Shown: positions 27,130-34,819 of the stretch, piece by piece | Numbering within the stretch: position 1 is the stretch's first letter | Layout of the letters: every line of letters starts with the position of its first letter | Source of the DNA: Candidatus Pacearchaeota archaeon | GTDB taxonomy: Archaea > Nanoarchaeota > Nanoarchaeia > Pacearchaeales > GW2011-AR1 | Assembly (NCBI GenBank): GCA_002686195.1 | Contig: NZAS01000112.1 | Location: 25,093 to 89,092, forward strand | DNA: 64,000 nucleotides | Direction: 5' to 3' | Made by a program: the position numbers and the translations under genes | The notes under the pieces: generated by a model | What the model saw: only the letters and a program-made list of their open reading frames with translations | The model's database searches: none | Told to the model about the DNA's origin: nothing

Positions 27130-27385
27130 AATAGCTCTTAGGTTTATTTAGTTCTGGAAAACATCGTTTACAACCAATATTATAACAACGTGGTCCTTCA
27201 CCTGCTTGATGATTAGTTGTTCTGACTGTTTTTGTACGTTGCGCTTTTAATCGTGACCGTTTTGCCGATCTCGTTTCTTTCTTTTTTCCGCCAGCCATTG
27301 CTTCATATCGTTGTTTACGAATTTGATTTTTTGACTTTAACTTCAATTTTTGTTGTTGCGCTCGTCTTTTTGCTGCTTTACTCAT
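27116..27385 (-). CDS. Very basic protein with C-terminal Cys pair
   Basis: 89 residues. The first 60 are Lys/Arg/Gln-rich (RNA- or DNA-binding style); the end carries CYNIGCKRCF, a possible zinc knuckle. No family recognised. Overlaps the flanking genes by 8-14 bases. Confidence 0.5.
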   Translation of the reverse strand: MSKAAKRRAQQQKLKLKSKNQIRKQRYEAMAGGKKKETRSAKRSRLKAQRTKTVRTTNHQAGEGPRCYNIGCKRCFPELNKPKSYYGQK

Positions 27386-27593
27386 TTGCTCTACTCGTGT
27401 GAGATGTAATTGTAGTACCAGCAGATAGCCATGTTTGCGGTGCTAGTTTCATTTTAATTACTGGTAAATCACTATCTTTTATTGCCCCACATTCTTCACA
27501 TGTTGGTACAGGTGGAATAACTCCCCACCATACTTGTGGTACAGTGACATAACCTTCACAGATTGAACATTTACCAATTATTTTATTATACAT
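27378..27593 (-). CDS. Zinc-ribbon protein
   Basis: 71 residues. CSICEG (about 9-14) and CEECG (about 35-39) form a two-CxxC zinc ribbon. Unknown role. Confidence 0.55.
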   Translation of the reverse strand: MYNKIIGKCSICEGYVTVPQVWWGVIPPVPTCEECGAIKDSDLPVIKMKLAPQTWLSAGTTITSHTSRANE

Positions 27594-27597
27594 AATA

Positions 27598-28224
27598 TTA
27601 TTCCTCTGTAATCAATTTTACTTTATTTATTGGATTTGTTTCAATATTTTGAACAATTTGTTTTAGAAAAGAGTTCACTTCGTTTTGTGGCATTTCACCT
27701 AAATCTTTATATGGATTTGGTGTTACATACATTCGATCTGATAATTTCTTTATCATTTTACCAGCAGGATCATTATCACTTATTGATATAATTGCTTGAG
27801 GCAACATACGTAACCATGTTCTCAATCGTTTATCACCCGTTGCGTTCAATATTGCAATAGCAGGATATCCAGCATTATGTATTTTATTAGCATCAAAGAT
27901 GCCTTCTGTAATAAATAAATACTTATCAAGTTTATTATAAGTGTCTAAACCCCAAACAGCTATAGCAACATTTCTATTATCAGCTCGTGTTACGTATGTA
28001 TAATATCTTCTAAGTATTGGCACTACTTTGGATGCTTCTTTTCCTTTTATTCCTTTTGGATTATATCTTTGATATCCTATTAACTGACCTGACAAATTAT
28101 ATAATAAGAAAACTGCAGTCCTTGTTTCTTTATCAAGAATGGTATTTGTTTTTTCAAGATCAATGCCTCTAGAGCGTAGGTGTTGCTCTATTTCATAGAT
28201 TAGAAATCGCTTTAACATATTCAC
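27598..28224 (-). CDS. TOPRIM-domain protein (primase-like)
   Basis: 208 residues. LFITEGIFDANKI (catalytic Glu near 107) and ISISDNDPAG (Asp-x-Asp near 149-151) are the two TOPRIM metal motifs, as in DnaG-type primases and phage T7-like or T4-like small TOPRIM proteins. No zinc or helicase domain is attached, so it may be a stand-alone primase core or a nuclease-like TOPRIM protein. Confidence 0.7.
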   Translation of the reverse strand: MNMLKRFLIYEIEQHLRSRGIDLEKTNTILDKETRTAVFLLYNLSGQLIGYQRYNPKGIKGKEASKVVPILRRYYTYVTRADNRNVAIAVWGLDTYNKLDKYLFITEGIFDANKIHNAGYPAIAILNATGDKRLRTWLRMLPQAIISISDNDPAGKMIKKLSDRMYVTPNPYKDLGEMPQNEVNSFLKQIVQNIETNPINKVKLITEE

Positions 28225-28298
28225 ATTTATAAATATTTAGATTATCGATTGATGTCTATTTTAAGCATTTAAAACATGAACAGAAACAGTTCGTATAC

Positions 28299-28547
28299 TT
28301 ATTTTTCTTTCTTCTTTTTCTTTGATTGTTTATTTTTTTTAGAGCTTTTGAATTTATCTTTCAAACGTTGTATCGTTACAATACCTTCAAGTTTAGCACG
28401 TTCTTTTTTTGCCCCAAGATCTTTTCCAAAACGATTATCAAGTTCAGCTAATTGCTCATCTGAACTTCGTGCTTCATATAATACTTGACGGTTTACGGCG
28501 TCAATTCGTCTTTGTTTTTTACGTTCCGGAAAATTCATTCGTTTCAT
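28299..28547 (-). CDS. Basic hypothetical protein
   Basis: 82 residues, ending in a Lys/Ser run (KSSKKNKQSKKKKKEK), with a predicted helix before it. The tail may bind nucleic acid. Unknown. Confidence 0.45.
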   Translation of the reverse strand: MKRMNFPERKKQRRIDAVNRQVLYEARSSDEQLAELDNRFGKDLGAKKERAKLEGIVTIQRLKDKFKSSKKNKQSKKKKKEK

Positions 28548-28549
28548 TT

Positions 28550-29173
28550 TTATTCCTTTATTGTGTTGTATAATTCATGTTCACATACATCTAATACATC
28601 CTGTGCGGTTGCGCTTTCAATTTCTTCTTGTTCTTTGCTCAAAATCCACCTTTCCATAGCTGCATGAATTTCGTTTGGCATTATTTCATCAATCATATAT
28701 TGTGGACCAATAAGTCTAAGTTCATTATGGTATGCGTCTGCTACTAATCTAAGCTCATCAATGAACTTTATATTGAGTATTTTCATTAGAAAAAATATGT
28801 TTATAAACATAAAGAATAGTATTACAGGAAACACTCCAACTCCACTAAATAATGATATTGTAATAAATACTATAGAAGAGCACCCCGATAGTATTAAACC
28901 TTCCTTTGCGCTGTCAAAATTGACATCATTATTAAAAACTTTCAAGCGTCTTCTAAGTGAAGGTTTTTCTTCAACGCTTTTAACAAGAATATTTATTGCG
29001 TATACACTTGCATAAGCATTATATTTTTGCATTGCGGTTGCAATATCTTCTTTTCTAATTCTTGAACGAAGCTTTTTAATCAAATTCAATTCTAATGCTG
29101 TTGGAAGTCCGCCTTTCTTCACATCAATAATTGCGTCTTCTAATTCTATACGTGAAAATTCAGATGTTGACAT
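28550..29173 (-). CDS. Membrane protein, unknown function
   Basis: 207 residues. Two adjacent hydrophobic helices (about 95-135, SSIVFITISLF and FPVILFFMFINIFFLMKI) with soluble helical domains on both sides. A possible inner-membrane protein. Overlaps the Thg1-like gene by 14 bases. Confidence 0.5.
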   Translation of the reverse strand: MSTSEFSRIELEDAIIDVKKGGLPTALELNLIKKLRSRIRKEDIATAMQKYNAYASVYAINILVKSVEEKPSLRRRLKVFNNDVNFDSAKEGLILSGCSSIVFITISLFSGVGVFPVILFFMFINIFFLMKILNIKFIDELRLVADAYHNELRLIGPQYMIDEIMPNEIHAAMERWILSKEQEEIESATAQDVLDVCEHELYNTIKE

Positions 29174-29858
29174 ATTTGTTAATATATTCTCTATTTTCTA
29201 TAAAATGAGGAACATTCCAATCAACTTTCCAATTTCCATTATTGTCTTTTTTAGTACATGCTCCACGTTTTTGCCAATCTAAACATTGTGACCAATCAAT
29301 TGCTTTATCAATAGAAAGTTTTAATATAAGTTCATCACAGTTTAGATTTTGTAAACTTTTATGTGAAAAAAAAGCTTGTGCTAATGATTGAACAGAATTT
29401 CGTATAGCGTCTTGTTGACGCCATATTACGTAGTTACATACTTCTTCTTTGGGAAGTACAAAACATCGTGCATCAAATGTTGCTGTTGCTATATGACTTT
29501 TATATGATTGATTAAATGCCATAGTTGCAATACTTGCTGAAACAGATGCAATTTTTTGCACACTTTTATTGAACCAAGGTTGCGTATTTAATTGATCATA
29601 ATCAGTTACAAGAACTGAGATTTCATCGCCCTGCCAATAAGCAAGTTTAGCGCCGACAATATTTCTACAAAGAGCTAAACTAGTATCTGCTATGGCAATA
29701 GTTACATTTTTATCCCATGGTTTTTCTGCATTTTTCAAGAGTGTATGAAATGCACGCCCATCAACACGTATAATCATAGGCATACGTCGCGTTAACAATT
29801 GTCTTGAAACATTTTCGTACTGTTTCATACGATTACCAAGGCTTGTTTTATCGCTCAT
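29160..29858 (-). CDS. Thg1-like 3'-5' polymerase (tRNA-His guanylyltransferase family)
   Basis: 232 residues. IRVDGRAFHT (metal Asp near 33) and YWQGDEISVLV (about 79-89) are the palm-domain metal motifs; FDARCFVLP and VIWRQQDAIRNSVQ are the family's conserved nucleotide-binding segments. Thg1-like proteins add nucleotides in the reverse direction to repair truncated tRNA 5' ends. Together with the CCA enzyme this gives the phage end-repair at both tRNA termini. Confidence 0.85.
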   Translation of the reverse strand: MSDKTSLGNRMKQYENVSRQLLTRRMPMIIRVDGRAFHTLLKNAEKPWDKNVTIAIADTSLALCRNIVGAKLAYWQGDEISVLVTDYDQLNTQPWFNKSVQKIASVSASIATMAFNQSYKSHIATATFDARCFVLPKEEVCNYVIWRQQDAIRNSVQSLAQAFFSHKSLQNLNCDELILKLSIDKAIDWSQCLDWQKRGACTKKDNNGNWKVDWNVPHFIENREYINKYVNI

Positions 29859-30048
29859 AATTTTCGCTTCTTACATCTAATATCTTAGCAAGTTTTTTAT
29901 TTTTTCTATTCACAATCTCACAAAAGTTTTTATAATCTTTTTCACTAAATTCTATTAACGTATTATCAAACAATTCATTGATATAAATGCGCTCAGCAAA
30001 TCTGCCTAATATAAATGCTAAAGTAATTAATGTTAATATTAGAAGCAT
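29848..30048 (-). CDS. Small membrane protein
   Basis: 66 residues. N-terminal transmembrane helix (MLLILTLITLAFILG) followed by a charged helix. Overlaps the Thg1-like gene by 11 bases. Confidence 0.5.
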   Translation of the reverse strand: MLLILTLITLAFILGRFAERIYINELFDNTLIEFSEKDYKNFCEIVNRKNKKLAKILDVRSENYER

Positions 30049-30056
30049 TTATATTA

Positions 30057-30353
30057 TTAGTTATCAATTATTGGAATGTTAAATAATGAATGATATGTAA
30101 CGTCGGCACCACTAGTAAACACCCAACAAGGTTTACCTTCTAGTTCTTCAATTTTCAAAATGTTTGCATCTTTTAGAAGTGATTTAATTTTATTACCTGT
30201 AAACTCTAAAGTATTACAACTTTTTTCACTCATCCAAACAGTAAACCATAAGCGTGGTTCTATATTTCCTTTAATGCGTAAACCATAGCTAACATTTTTA
30301 ATTATAGCTAAGCGCTTAATGATTGTTTTGGAATCATCATATGACATGTTCAC
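30057..30353 (-). CDS. Hypothetical protein
   Basis: 98 residues, mixed alpha/beta. Its start codon shares the last base of the preceding small basic gene. No motif recognised. Confidence 0.45.
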   Translation of the reverse strand: MNMSYDDSKTIIKRLAIIKNVSYGLRIKGNIEPRLWFTVWMSEKSCNTLEFTGNKIKSLLKDANILKIEELEGKPCWVFTSGADVTYHSLFNIPIIDN

Positions 30354-30469
30354 TATTTCTTTTTATACTTCTTAACTTTTTTCTTATTCTTTTTGAAAGT
30401 AATATCTTCTTTGAAGCGATATGAGTTTTCTTTTTCTCTTTTTTTATCTCGTCGATTCCATTTATTCAT
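30353..30469 (-). CDS. Small Lys-rich protein (38 aa)
   Basis: ATG at 30469 overlaps the upstream stop (ATGA) and runs 38 codons to TAG at 30353. Nearly half Lys/Arg. Overlaps at both ends fit the operon, so I accept it although it is short. Confidence 0.5.
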   Translation of the reverse strand: MNKWNRRDKKREKENSYRFKEDITFKKNKKKVKKYKKK

Positions 30470-30795
30470 TTTTTGTTCGTCTTGAGCATCGCATCTAATA
30501 CATTCCACATCGCTTTACCACAACCACATGGATAAATTAAATCATTTTTCTTTATGTTAATTTCTATTCGTGAATAGTATTTACATCTATAAGTGTGTTG
30601 CGTCTCTAAATATTCACAGTCACAATCTAAGATGCGACATTTATATAAATCGTTAGAGTTTCTATCTTTAGAAGTGATTTTAATACACAGAATATGACTT
30701 TCACCATCTATTTGAAAAGACCAATGAAACTTTTTATCTTTTGAATTTTTGAATGCGTTTTTTACTTTGGTAGGCGCTGTTGTTACAGTAAGCAC
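30466..30795 (-). CDS. SWIM-like zinc protein
   Basis: 109 residues. CRILDCDCEY (about 53-62) with downstream CKYY and a final PCGCGKAMW resembles a SWIM or small zinc-binding module. A DNA- or protein-binding role is possible. Preceded by the promoter at 30831-30859. Confidence 0.45.
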   Translation of the reverse strand: MLTVTTAPTKVKNAFKNSKDKKFHWSFQIDGESHILCIKITSKDRNSNDLYKCRILDCDCEYLETQHTYRCKYYSRIEINIKKNDLIYPCGCGKAMWNVLDAMLKTNKK

Positions 30796-30830
30796 TAATG
30801 ATAATCTCTTATTATTTCTTATATAAGATT

Positions 30831-30859
30831 ATTATATCATATCTTCGATAATTGTTTCA
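30831..30859 (-). promoter_or_regulatory. Consensus promoter before 30795
   Basis: Minus-strand -35 TGAAAC (30854-30859), 17-base spacer, -10 TATAAT (30831-30836), in the context TGATATAAT. Confidence 0.7.
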
Positions 30860-30864
30860 CTAAT

Positions 30865-31104
30865 TTAAGACCATAATGTGACAACAAGTTCCGCATCATC
30901 TTTACTTATTTTACAGTAATCAAGATCATCTTTAGAATAAATATCACCACTCCATGAATTTATTGCTACATAAAAATAGTCGTCAGATACCATGTCACAT
31001 GGTGAAAATGAATTACTTCTACTATTATGTAATAAAACTACCTGTATATCACCTTTTTTGTTAAAGATTTCTGTAAGTTGTTTTACTAATGCACTTATCT
31101 TCAT
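30865..31104 (-). CDS. Hypothetical protein
   Basis: 79 residues, directly adjoining the Ro60 gene (its ATG follows the Ro60 stop). MKISALVKQLTEIFNKKGDIQVVLLH is a pattern common in small phage proteins of unknown role. Confidence 0.5.
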   Translation of the reverse strand: MKISALVKQLTEIFNKKGDIQVVLLHNSRSNSFSPCDMVSDDYFYVAINSWSGDIYSKDDLDYCKISKDDAELVVTLWS

Positions 31105-32694
31105 TTAATCTCTTGCAAAATCGGAGATAATTTTTGGTGTTGCAGTATCAAATCCAGTAACATCTAGCATTCCTGCATCTTTTGGATCTGCAATTGTTTG
31201 CCAATTTGCTACCATACTAACAACTGCTAGTTTCGCTGGGATACTCATTTTTTGACGATACTCTTGTAGGGCTTGACATGGATGCATCGACCCGTACCAA
31301 CTTTCGCTATCTGTGTAGATCACAAATGTGTCGACAGGTAACCTTTTACTTAGAGCATCTCTCATTGGTAATGCACAGTCTGTACTTCCAAATGGAAGAT
31401 TTGATATATTACGAACTACATCATCTAGCCTTTGACGAGGTGAGATATTTAAGTTCTGCATATGCCCTGTGAATCCAGCAATATGATAATTTTGCTCTGT
31501 GCTTGCTGTAATTAGTGCCATGGCTGCTGAACCAATACGTGGCGTCAATCCGGGTATACCTTGTAATTCTGGCCAGCACATTGAGCCGGATACATCAAGA
31601 CCTAAGTAGAAGCGCTTTCCAGTTGGAATAACATTTTGAAAAGTCTTATAGAATGCGTTGTCAAGTGCATCAACAATTTTTGTTACTGGGTTCCATGACA
31701 ACTTACCTCTAGTGCCATGTCCATTTTCATAAGTCTTTAGTGCTGCTAGAATTTGCATTGGATGTACACGACCTTTACGAAGAAGATCTTCGTTTGTCAA
31801 TAAGTTAACAACATGTTGTGTCGCATCATTAAATGACTCGAGTAACCCAACTTTCGTCATCTTACCTAAGTTCCTAACAAGAGCCGTAATTGGCATATGC
31901 TTTAGAAGTGCAGACCACACATCTACATCATTTAAGAATTCAGTTGGAACACACTCACGTGGTAAGTTGTGATTCTGAATCAAATCGACAACAGTATTCT
32001 TGTCAGTTGCTGCTTGAATGCGATCAAAAGCATAAGCTATTGTATCGGTGTATGCTTTACTTGCTTCACCTTGTGTAACCCAGCTATATAGAGCATGGTG
32101 CTTTTCTGTTGGTGCCACTGGGTGTGCTAGTCTGAGCAGATCTCTATGTGACCACCCACCACGTTGGCGATACTTTACTAGTTGATATGCTAGCTTATCT
32201 GCATCTTTGTCATTATACCAATTACCAATAGCTGTTCTTAATGCACGACCCCAACCTCTGAACTGCTCAACAAATGAGGCAAAGTTGAAAAGGTGAGTAC
32301 CAATACGTGCTACTTTTGGTAGTGCTTCAAGAGCTGCTCTACGGGTTTCTAAGCTATCTGCTGCAGCACACAGTGCTAGTGCAAATAGTGCTGAATCGTT
32401 TTTTGGTGCACGACCCTGGTCACTAACTTCAACAATTGTGTTCACAGTACGCAAACCATCTTTGTTGATACAACGAAGTACTGCTTCTGCATTCTCTTTT
32501 GTTAGAGTTTGCTGGTTAACGTAATAAGTTCCACCCTCTGTACCAAGAATAAGGAAGCGCTCTAATCGCTTCCAATCATCAACTTCAAATGAGAAACCAC
32601 CAGCGTGATTAGCTTTCATATCACTACGTCCTGGAATTGGCTGTGATTGGTGTGTTCTCTTTGTGCTAAAATTCTTTAGGTGTTGCGTACTCAT
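31105..32694 (-). CDS. rsr: Ro60 orthologue (TROVE + VWA)
   Basis: 529 residues. Family hallmark RFLILGTEGGTYYV (about 46-59), followed by the HEAT-like TROVE ring (about 60-350) and a C-terminal VWA domain with MIDAS DVSGSM (about 360) and FVIYTDSES. Ro60 binds the ends of misfolded RNAs in its central hole and Y RNAs on its surface; in Deinococcus it joins PNPase for RNA decay, and in Salmonella it belongs to an rtcBA operon. Here four Y RNAs lie immediately upstream (32722-33269). Base composition looks richer in G+C than the neighbours, which hints at later acquisition. Confidence 0.93.
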   Translation of the reverse strand: MSTQHLKNFSTKRTHQSQPIPGRSDMKANHAGGFSFEVDDWKRLERFLILGTEGGTYYVNQQTLTKENAEAVLRCINKDGLRTVNTIVEVSDQGRAPKNDSALFALALCAAADSLETRRAALEALPKVARIGTHLFNFASFVEQFRGWGRALRTAIGNWYNDKDADKLAYQLVKYRQRGGWSHRDLLRLAHPVAPTEKHHALYSWVTQGEASKAYTDTIAYAFDRIQAATDKNTVVDLIQNHNLPRECVPTEFLNDVDVWSALLKHMPITALVRNLGKMTKVGLLESFNDATQHVVNLLTNEDLLRKGRVHPMQILAALKTYENGHGTRGKLSWNPVTKIVDALDNAFYKTFQNVIPTGKRFYLGLDVSGSMCWPELQGIPGLTPRIGSAAMALITASTEQNYHIAGFTGHMQNLNISPRQRLDDVVRNISNLPFGSTDCALPMRDALSKRLPVDTFVIYTDSESWYGSMHPCQALQEYRQKMSIPAKLAVVSMVANWQTIADPKDAGMLDVTGFDTATPKIISDFARD

Positions 32695-32721
32695 TTTAGA
32701 TCCTTTTATCTAAGATAAAGT

Positions 32722-32832
32722 TAAGCGGTCAAGTTATGGCGTCGAAGTTATGGCATCCAGTTTTTTATGAGGCTTCGAACCTCGCCGTTTTTTCCAAAGT
32801 AAAAAGATAACCGACATCCTCCGGCCCGCTTA
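32722..32832 (-). ncRNA. Y RNA 4 (proximal to Ro60)
   Basis: 111 nt. Closing stem TAAGCGG (32826-32832) with CCGCTTA (32722-32728). The 5' strand has GGCCGG...GTCGGTTATC and the 3' strand ATAACTTGACC, the two halves of the Ro-binding helix conserved from animal Y RNAs (GGUCCGA...GGUUAUC and ACUUGACC). GTCGG pairs with TCGAC inside. The apical part has a T-arm-like hairpin GAGG-TTCGAAG-CCTC but no full cloverleaf. It ends about 30 bases before the Ro60 start codon. Confidence 0.78.
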
Positions 32833-32833
32833 G

Positions 32834-32952
32834 TTGCTGCTCTAAGATTCGAACTTAGATCTACCCAGCCAGGCAGCAATATTGAGTCAAGTTTATTTAA
32901 TGTCTCCGACTCATCAAGACACTGCTCTAGTATTTCTCTTGGAGCAAAATAG
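32834..32952 (-). ncRNA. Unassigned structured RNA between Y RNAs
   Basis: Contains a tRNA-like minihelix (32834-32879): acceptor-like TTGCTGC/GCAGCAA stacked on a six-pair T-arm with canonical loop TTCGAAT, joined by a 13-nt linker. Upstream (minus sense) lies TGTCT/AGACA whose loop contains TGAGTC able to pair with GACTCA, and the phrase TAAACTTGACTC that resembles the Y RNA 3' strand. No GTTATC is present, so it may be a decayed Y RNA or a separate tRNA mimic. Confidence 0.5.
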
Positions 32953-33080
32953 TTGGGGCGAGTTTATGAAACTCGGAATAATAATGGCTTTTGCTCTCCC
33001 ACTGAGCTACATGAACCGCAGTTCATAGTTGGATTCGAACCAACGTCCCAAAGCTGATAACCGTGCCTCTCCGGCCCCAA
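32953..33080 (-). ncRNA. Y RNA 3 with complete tRNA-shaped module
   Basis: 128 nt. Ro-binding end: TTGGGGC (33074-33080) pairs with GCCCCAA (32953-32959); 5' strand CCGGAGAGGCACGGTTATC, 3' strand CATAAACTC. The inner part (32987-33054) is a circularly permuted tRNA: T-arm GTTGG-TTCGAAT-CCAAC, acceptor TATGAAC closed by tetraloop TGCG onto GTTCATG, D-arm GCTC-AGTGGGA-GAGC, anticodon-stem AAAGC/GCTTT. This is the arrangement known for bacterial YrlA RNAs, which mimic tRNA with the acceptor end sealed by a loop. Confidence 0.87.
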
Positions 33081-33096
33081 AACTTATGTAAACAAA

Positions 33097-33189
33097 TGGG
33101 CAAGTTTACGAAAATTGGAAAAATATTTTTATTGCCTAACGCAATAAGGAATCGAAACCTTTCGCCGATAACCAACTCTCATCGGCCCA
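33097..33189 (-). ncRNA. Y RNA 2
   Basis: 93 nt. Closing stem TGGGC/GCCCA; 5' strand GGGCCGATGAGAGTTGGTTATC is the closest of the four to animal Y RNA sequence; 3' strand CGTAAACTTGCCC. AGTTGG pairs with CCAATT. The apex has a T-arm-like hairpin (AAGG...CCTT) and an acceptor-like hairpin TTATTGC-GTTAG-GCAATAA, but no D-arm, so the tRNA module is partial. Confidence 0.82.
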
Positions 33190-33207
33190 AATTGCTTTTT
33201 AAACAAA

Positions 33208-33269
33208 GTAGGATAAGTGTATACACATAAGGCTCTTTATCTATGATAACTTACGTGAATCGACCCTAC
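33208..33269 (-). ncRNA. Y RNA 1 (short form)
   Basis: 62 nt. Closing stem GTAGG/CCTAC, 5' strand GGGTCGATTCACGTAAGTTATC, inner stem GTAAGT/ACTTAT. It has the Ro-binding features but only a small apical region without any tRNA-like parts. First of the array and nearest the likely promoter in the 33270-33352 gap, which holds no other feature I can see. Confidence 0.68.
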
Positions 33270-33352
33270 AAATTTTATTTCTTAATAATCAAACCTTTTA
33301 TTATGATGACTTTACTATAATAACATATAAATTTATCTTGTACACTTAATTT

Positions 33353-33544
33353 TCAATTTAGTTGATTTTTATATTGTTCTAGAGCTTTTTTGTCTATATC
33401 ACAACGTTCATGACCACAACTAGGAACTTTACAAACTAATCTAGGGTTGCCATTATATGTATTGCACTCACAACAACCCCAACCTGGCATCAAGTTCGGA
33501 TGTTCAAGTTTAATGCATTTTAATGCATTTTTATGCTTCTTCAT
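33353..33544 (-). CDS. Zinc-finger protein (RanBP2-like spacing)
   Basis: 63 residues. GWGCCECNTYNGNPRLVCKVPSC is a region (about 22-44) with paired Cys and W/N spacing resembling the RanBP2/NZF single-stranded RNA or ubiquitin zinc finger, followed by CGHERC. Unusual for a phage; function unknown. Confidence 0.5.
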   Translation of the reverse strand: MKKHKNALKCIKLEHPNLMPGWGCCECNTYNGNPRLVCKVPSCGHERCDIDKKALEQYKNQLN

Positions 33545-33552
33545 AATGAAGA

Positions 33553-34104
33553 TTATAGTTTATCTGTTTTACTTCGTTTAAGTAAAAGTTCAAGAATTTT
33601 TTCTTCATCGCCGCCGGCTCTAAACATTTCTGCGAGTGTATATGCTAATTCCGCTTCATCACTTTCAAATTCATTAAGTGCTTTAATTTTAGTTTCTATC
33701 TCAGAAATAGAAACTTCAAGATCATCAGCTTTTTGTCGAAGTGATTTAATTTCTTTTCTACCTTGTTCAAGTTCACGTTCAAGTGCTTTTGCTTTTCGTT
33801 GTCTTGCTGATAAACCTTCTAAAACCAAACCATCTGCTAATTCTAAGCAAGTATGTACACGAACAACAAGTATCTGACCAACTTTGGGTTTTCGATATGT
33901 ACTTCCATGTATTGGGACTTCTAACACCTTATATTCAGTAGTTCTATCCCATTGTGGACCTGAATTTATCTTTATACACTCTAATAAGAATCCTTTATAG
34001 AGTGATGCGTGCTGACCATCTTTTTTAAGAGTAACATCATTCCGGTATGATGGTACTCGTTTTACTCTATAAAGTTCTCCAACTACAGCATCTTTAAAAC
34101 GCAT
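33553..34104 (-). CDS. Coiled-coil protein with beta-rich N-terminus
   Basis: 183 residues. The first 90 are beta-rich (VGELYRVKRVPSYR, VGQILVVRV), the rest a long charged coiled coil (about 98-150) ending in a short helix. Upstream promoter at 34142-34170. Unknown role. Confidence 0.5.
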   Translation of the reverse strand: MRFKDAVVGELYRVKRVPSYRNDVTLKKDGQHASLYKGFLLECIKINSGPQWDRTTEYKVLEVPIHGSTYRKPKVGQILVVRVHTCLELADGLVLEGLSARQRKAKALERELEQGRKEIKSLRQKADDLEVSISEIETKIKALNEFESDEAELAYTLAEMFRAGGDEEKILELLLKRSKTDKL

Positions 34105-34141
34105 TTAATTTCTCCAAATTTTTATTTAATTATCTTTAATA

Positions 34142-34170
34142 ATTATATCACTGTTATTATCAATGTTTCA
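34142..34170 (-). promoter_or_regulatory. Consensus promoter before 34104
   Basis: Minus-strand -35 TGAAAC (34165-34170), 17-base spacer, -10 TATAAT (34142-34147), in the context TGATATAAT. Confidence 0.7.
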
Positions 34171-34279
34171 CATGTTTTACTGATTTTGAAGATTACAAAT
34201 TCTTGCTTTGAATATGTTAACATATACATCGTAACTTACAAGATCTGTACTATGATCATCACTTTTGTCTTTTAATTGT

Positions 34280-34357
34280 GGACGATCCGTGACTCAAACA
34301 CGGAGATTACATGGTGCCATTGTCGGCTTTCGACATGCTATCCGATCATCATCGCCC
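34280..34357 (-). tRNA. tRNA-like sequence, anticodon unresolved
   Basis: 78 nt. Acceptor GGGCGAT/ATCGTCC and T-arm CCGTG-TTTGAGT-CACGG are good. The middle has a hairpin TGTCG-AAAGC-CGACA and a 10-nt ATGGCACCAT that could be a long variable arm, but no 7-base anticodon loop with T33 can be drawn. It may be a class II tRNA that I cannot fold, or a non-decoding tRNA mimic. Confidence 0.5.
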
Positions 34358-34369
34358 AATAAATAATTC

Positions 34370-34442
34370 ACACGATATGTGAATCGAACACACCACACGA
34401 AAATTTGGAGTTTTCGTCGCCTACCTTGGAACATGATCGTGC
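34370..34442 (-). tRNA. tRNA-Trp (CCA anticodon)
   Basis: 73 nt. Acceptor GCACGAT/ATCGTGT, anticodon stem GAAAA/TTTTC with loop CTCCAAA (anticodon CCA), T-arm GTGTG/CACAT with loop TTCGATT. The D-stem is weak (GTT/GAC). No encoded 3' CCA. Confidence 0.75.
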
Positions 34443-34446
34443 AAAA

Positions 34447-34719
34447 CTATACTACGTGCTTAAGTAATGATGGCGCAACTCGCCACTGCACACCGCTATC
34501 AGTATTGACTTTAATATTTTTACGCATTCTTTTAATTACTTTACCGGTAATAACTGCACCACCGCGTGTATGAAACATTACACGATCACCAATACAAAAA
34601 TCAAATTTACGTTGGGTACTTAGCGTATTATAGTGTGTATTTACACTATTTCTAATTGTTCGTAAATCTTCTAACGAAGAAACTTTAGAAATCTCATCTT
34701 TAATTTCATTGATAGTCAT
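34447..34719 (-). CDS. Hypothetical protein with KOW-like segment
   Basis: 90 residues. Helical N-terminus, then FCIGDRVMFHTRGGAVITGKVIKRMRKN, a KOW-like beta pattern typical of RNA-binding or structural small proteins. Lies 5 bases from tRNA-Trp. Confidence 0.5.
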   Translation of the reverse strand: MTINEIKDEISKVSSLEDLRTIRNSVNTHYNTLSTQRKFDFCIGDRVMFHTRGGAVITGKVIKRMRKNIKVNTDSGVQWRVAPSLLKHVV

Positions 34720-34783
34720 TATTTCCTTCTTGCTTACTGTGTTTAATACAATAAAGTTATTTATTGCTTCTATCTATAATAAA

Positions 34784-34812
34784 ATTATATCATCTATTAT
34801 TAACATGTTTCA
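34784..34812 (-). promoter_or_regulatory. Consensus promoter before 34719
   Basis: Minus-strand -35 TGAAAC (34807-34812), 17-base spacer, -10 TATAAT (34784-34789), in the context TGATATAAT. It would also transcribe tRNA-Trp and the tRNA-like sequence. Confidence 0.7.
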
Positions 34813-34819
34813 TATTATT

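Noticed and set aside
32880..32940. Hammerhead ribozyme (TGATGAG string)
   Set aside because: The CUGAUGA core has an extra base and no CGAAA follows; the stems do not fit.
33001..33060. Permuted tRNA gene that matures into a decoding tRNA
   Set aside because: The cloverleaf is real, but the flanking GTTATC and ACTT/C strands and paired outer stem recur in four copies beside Ro60, so a Y RNA with a tRNA-like module explains it. No plausible anticodon loop can be joined.
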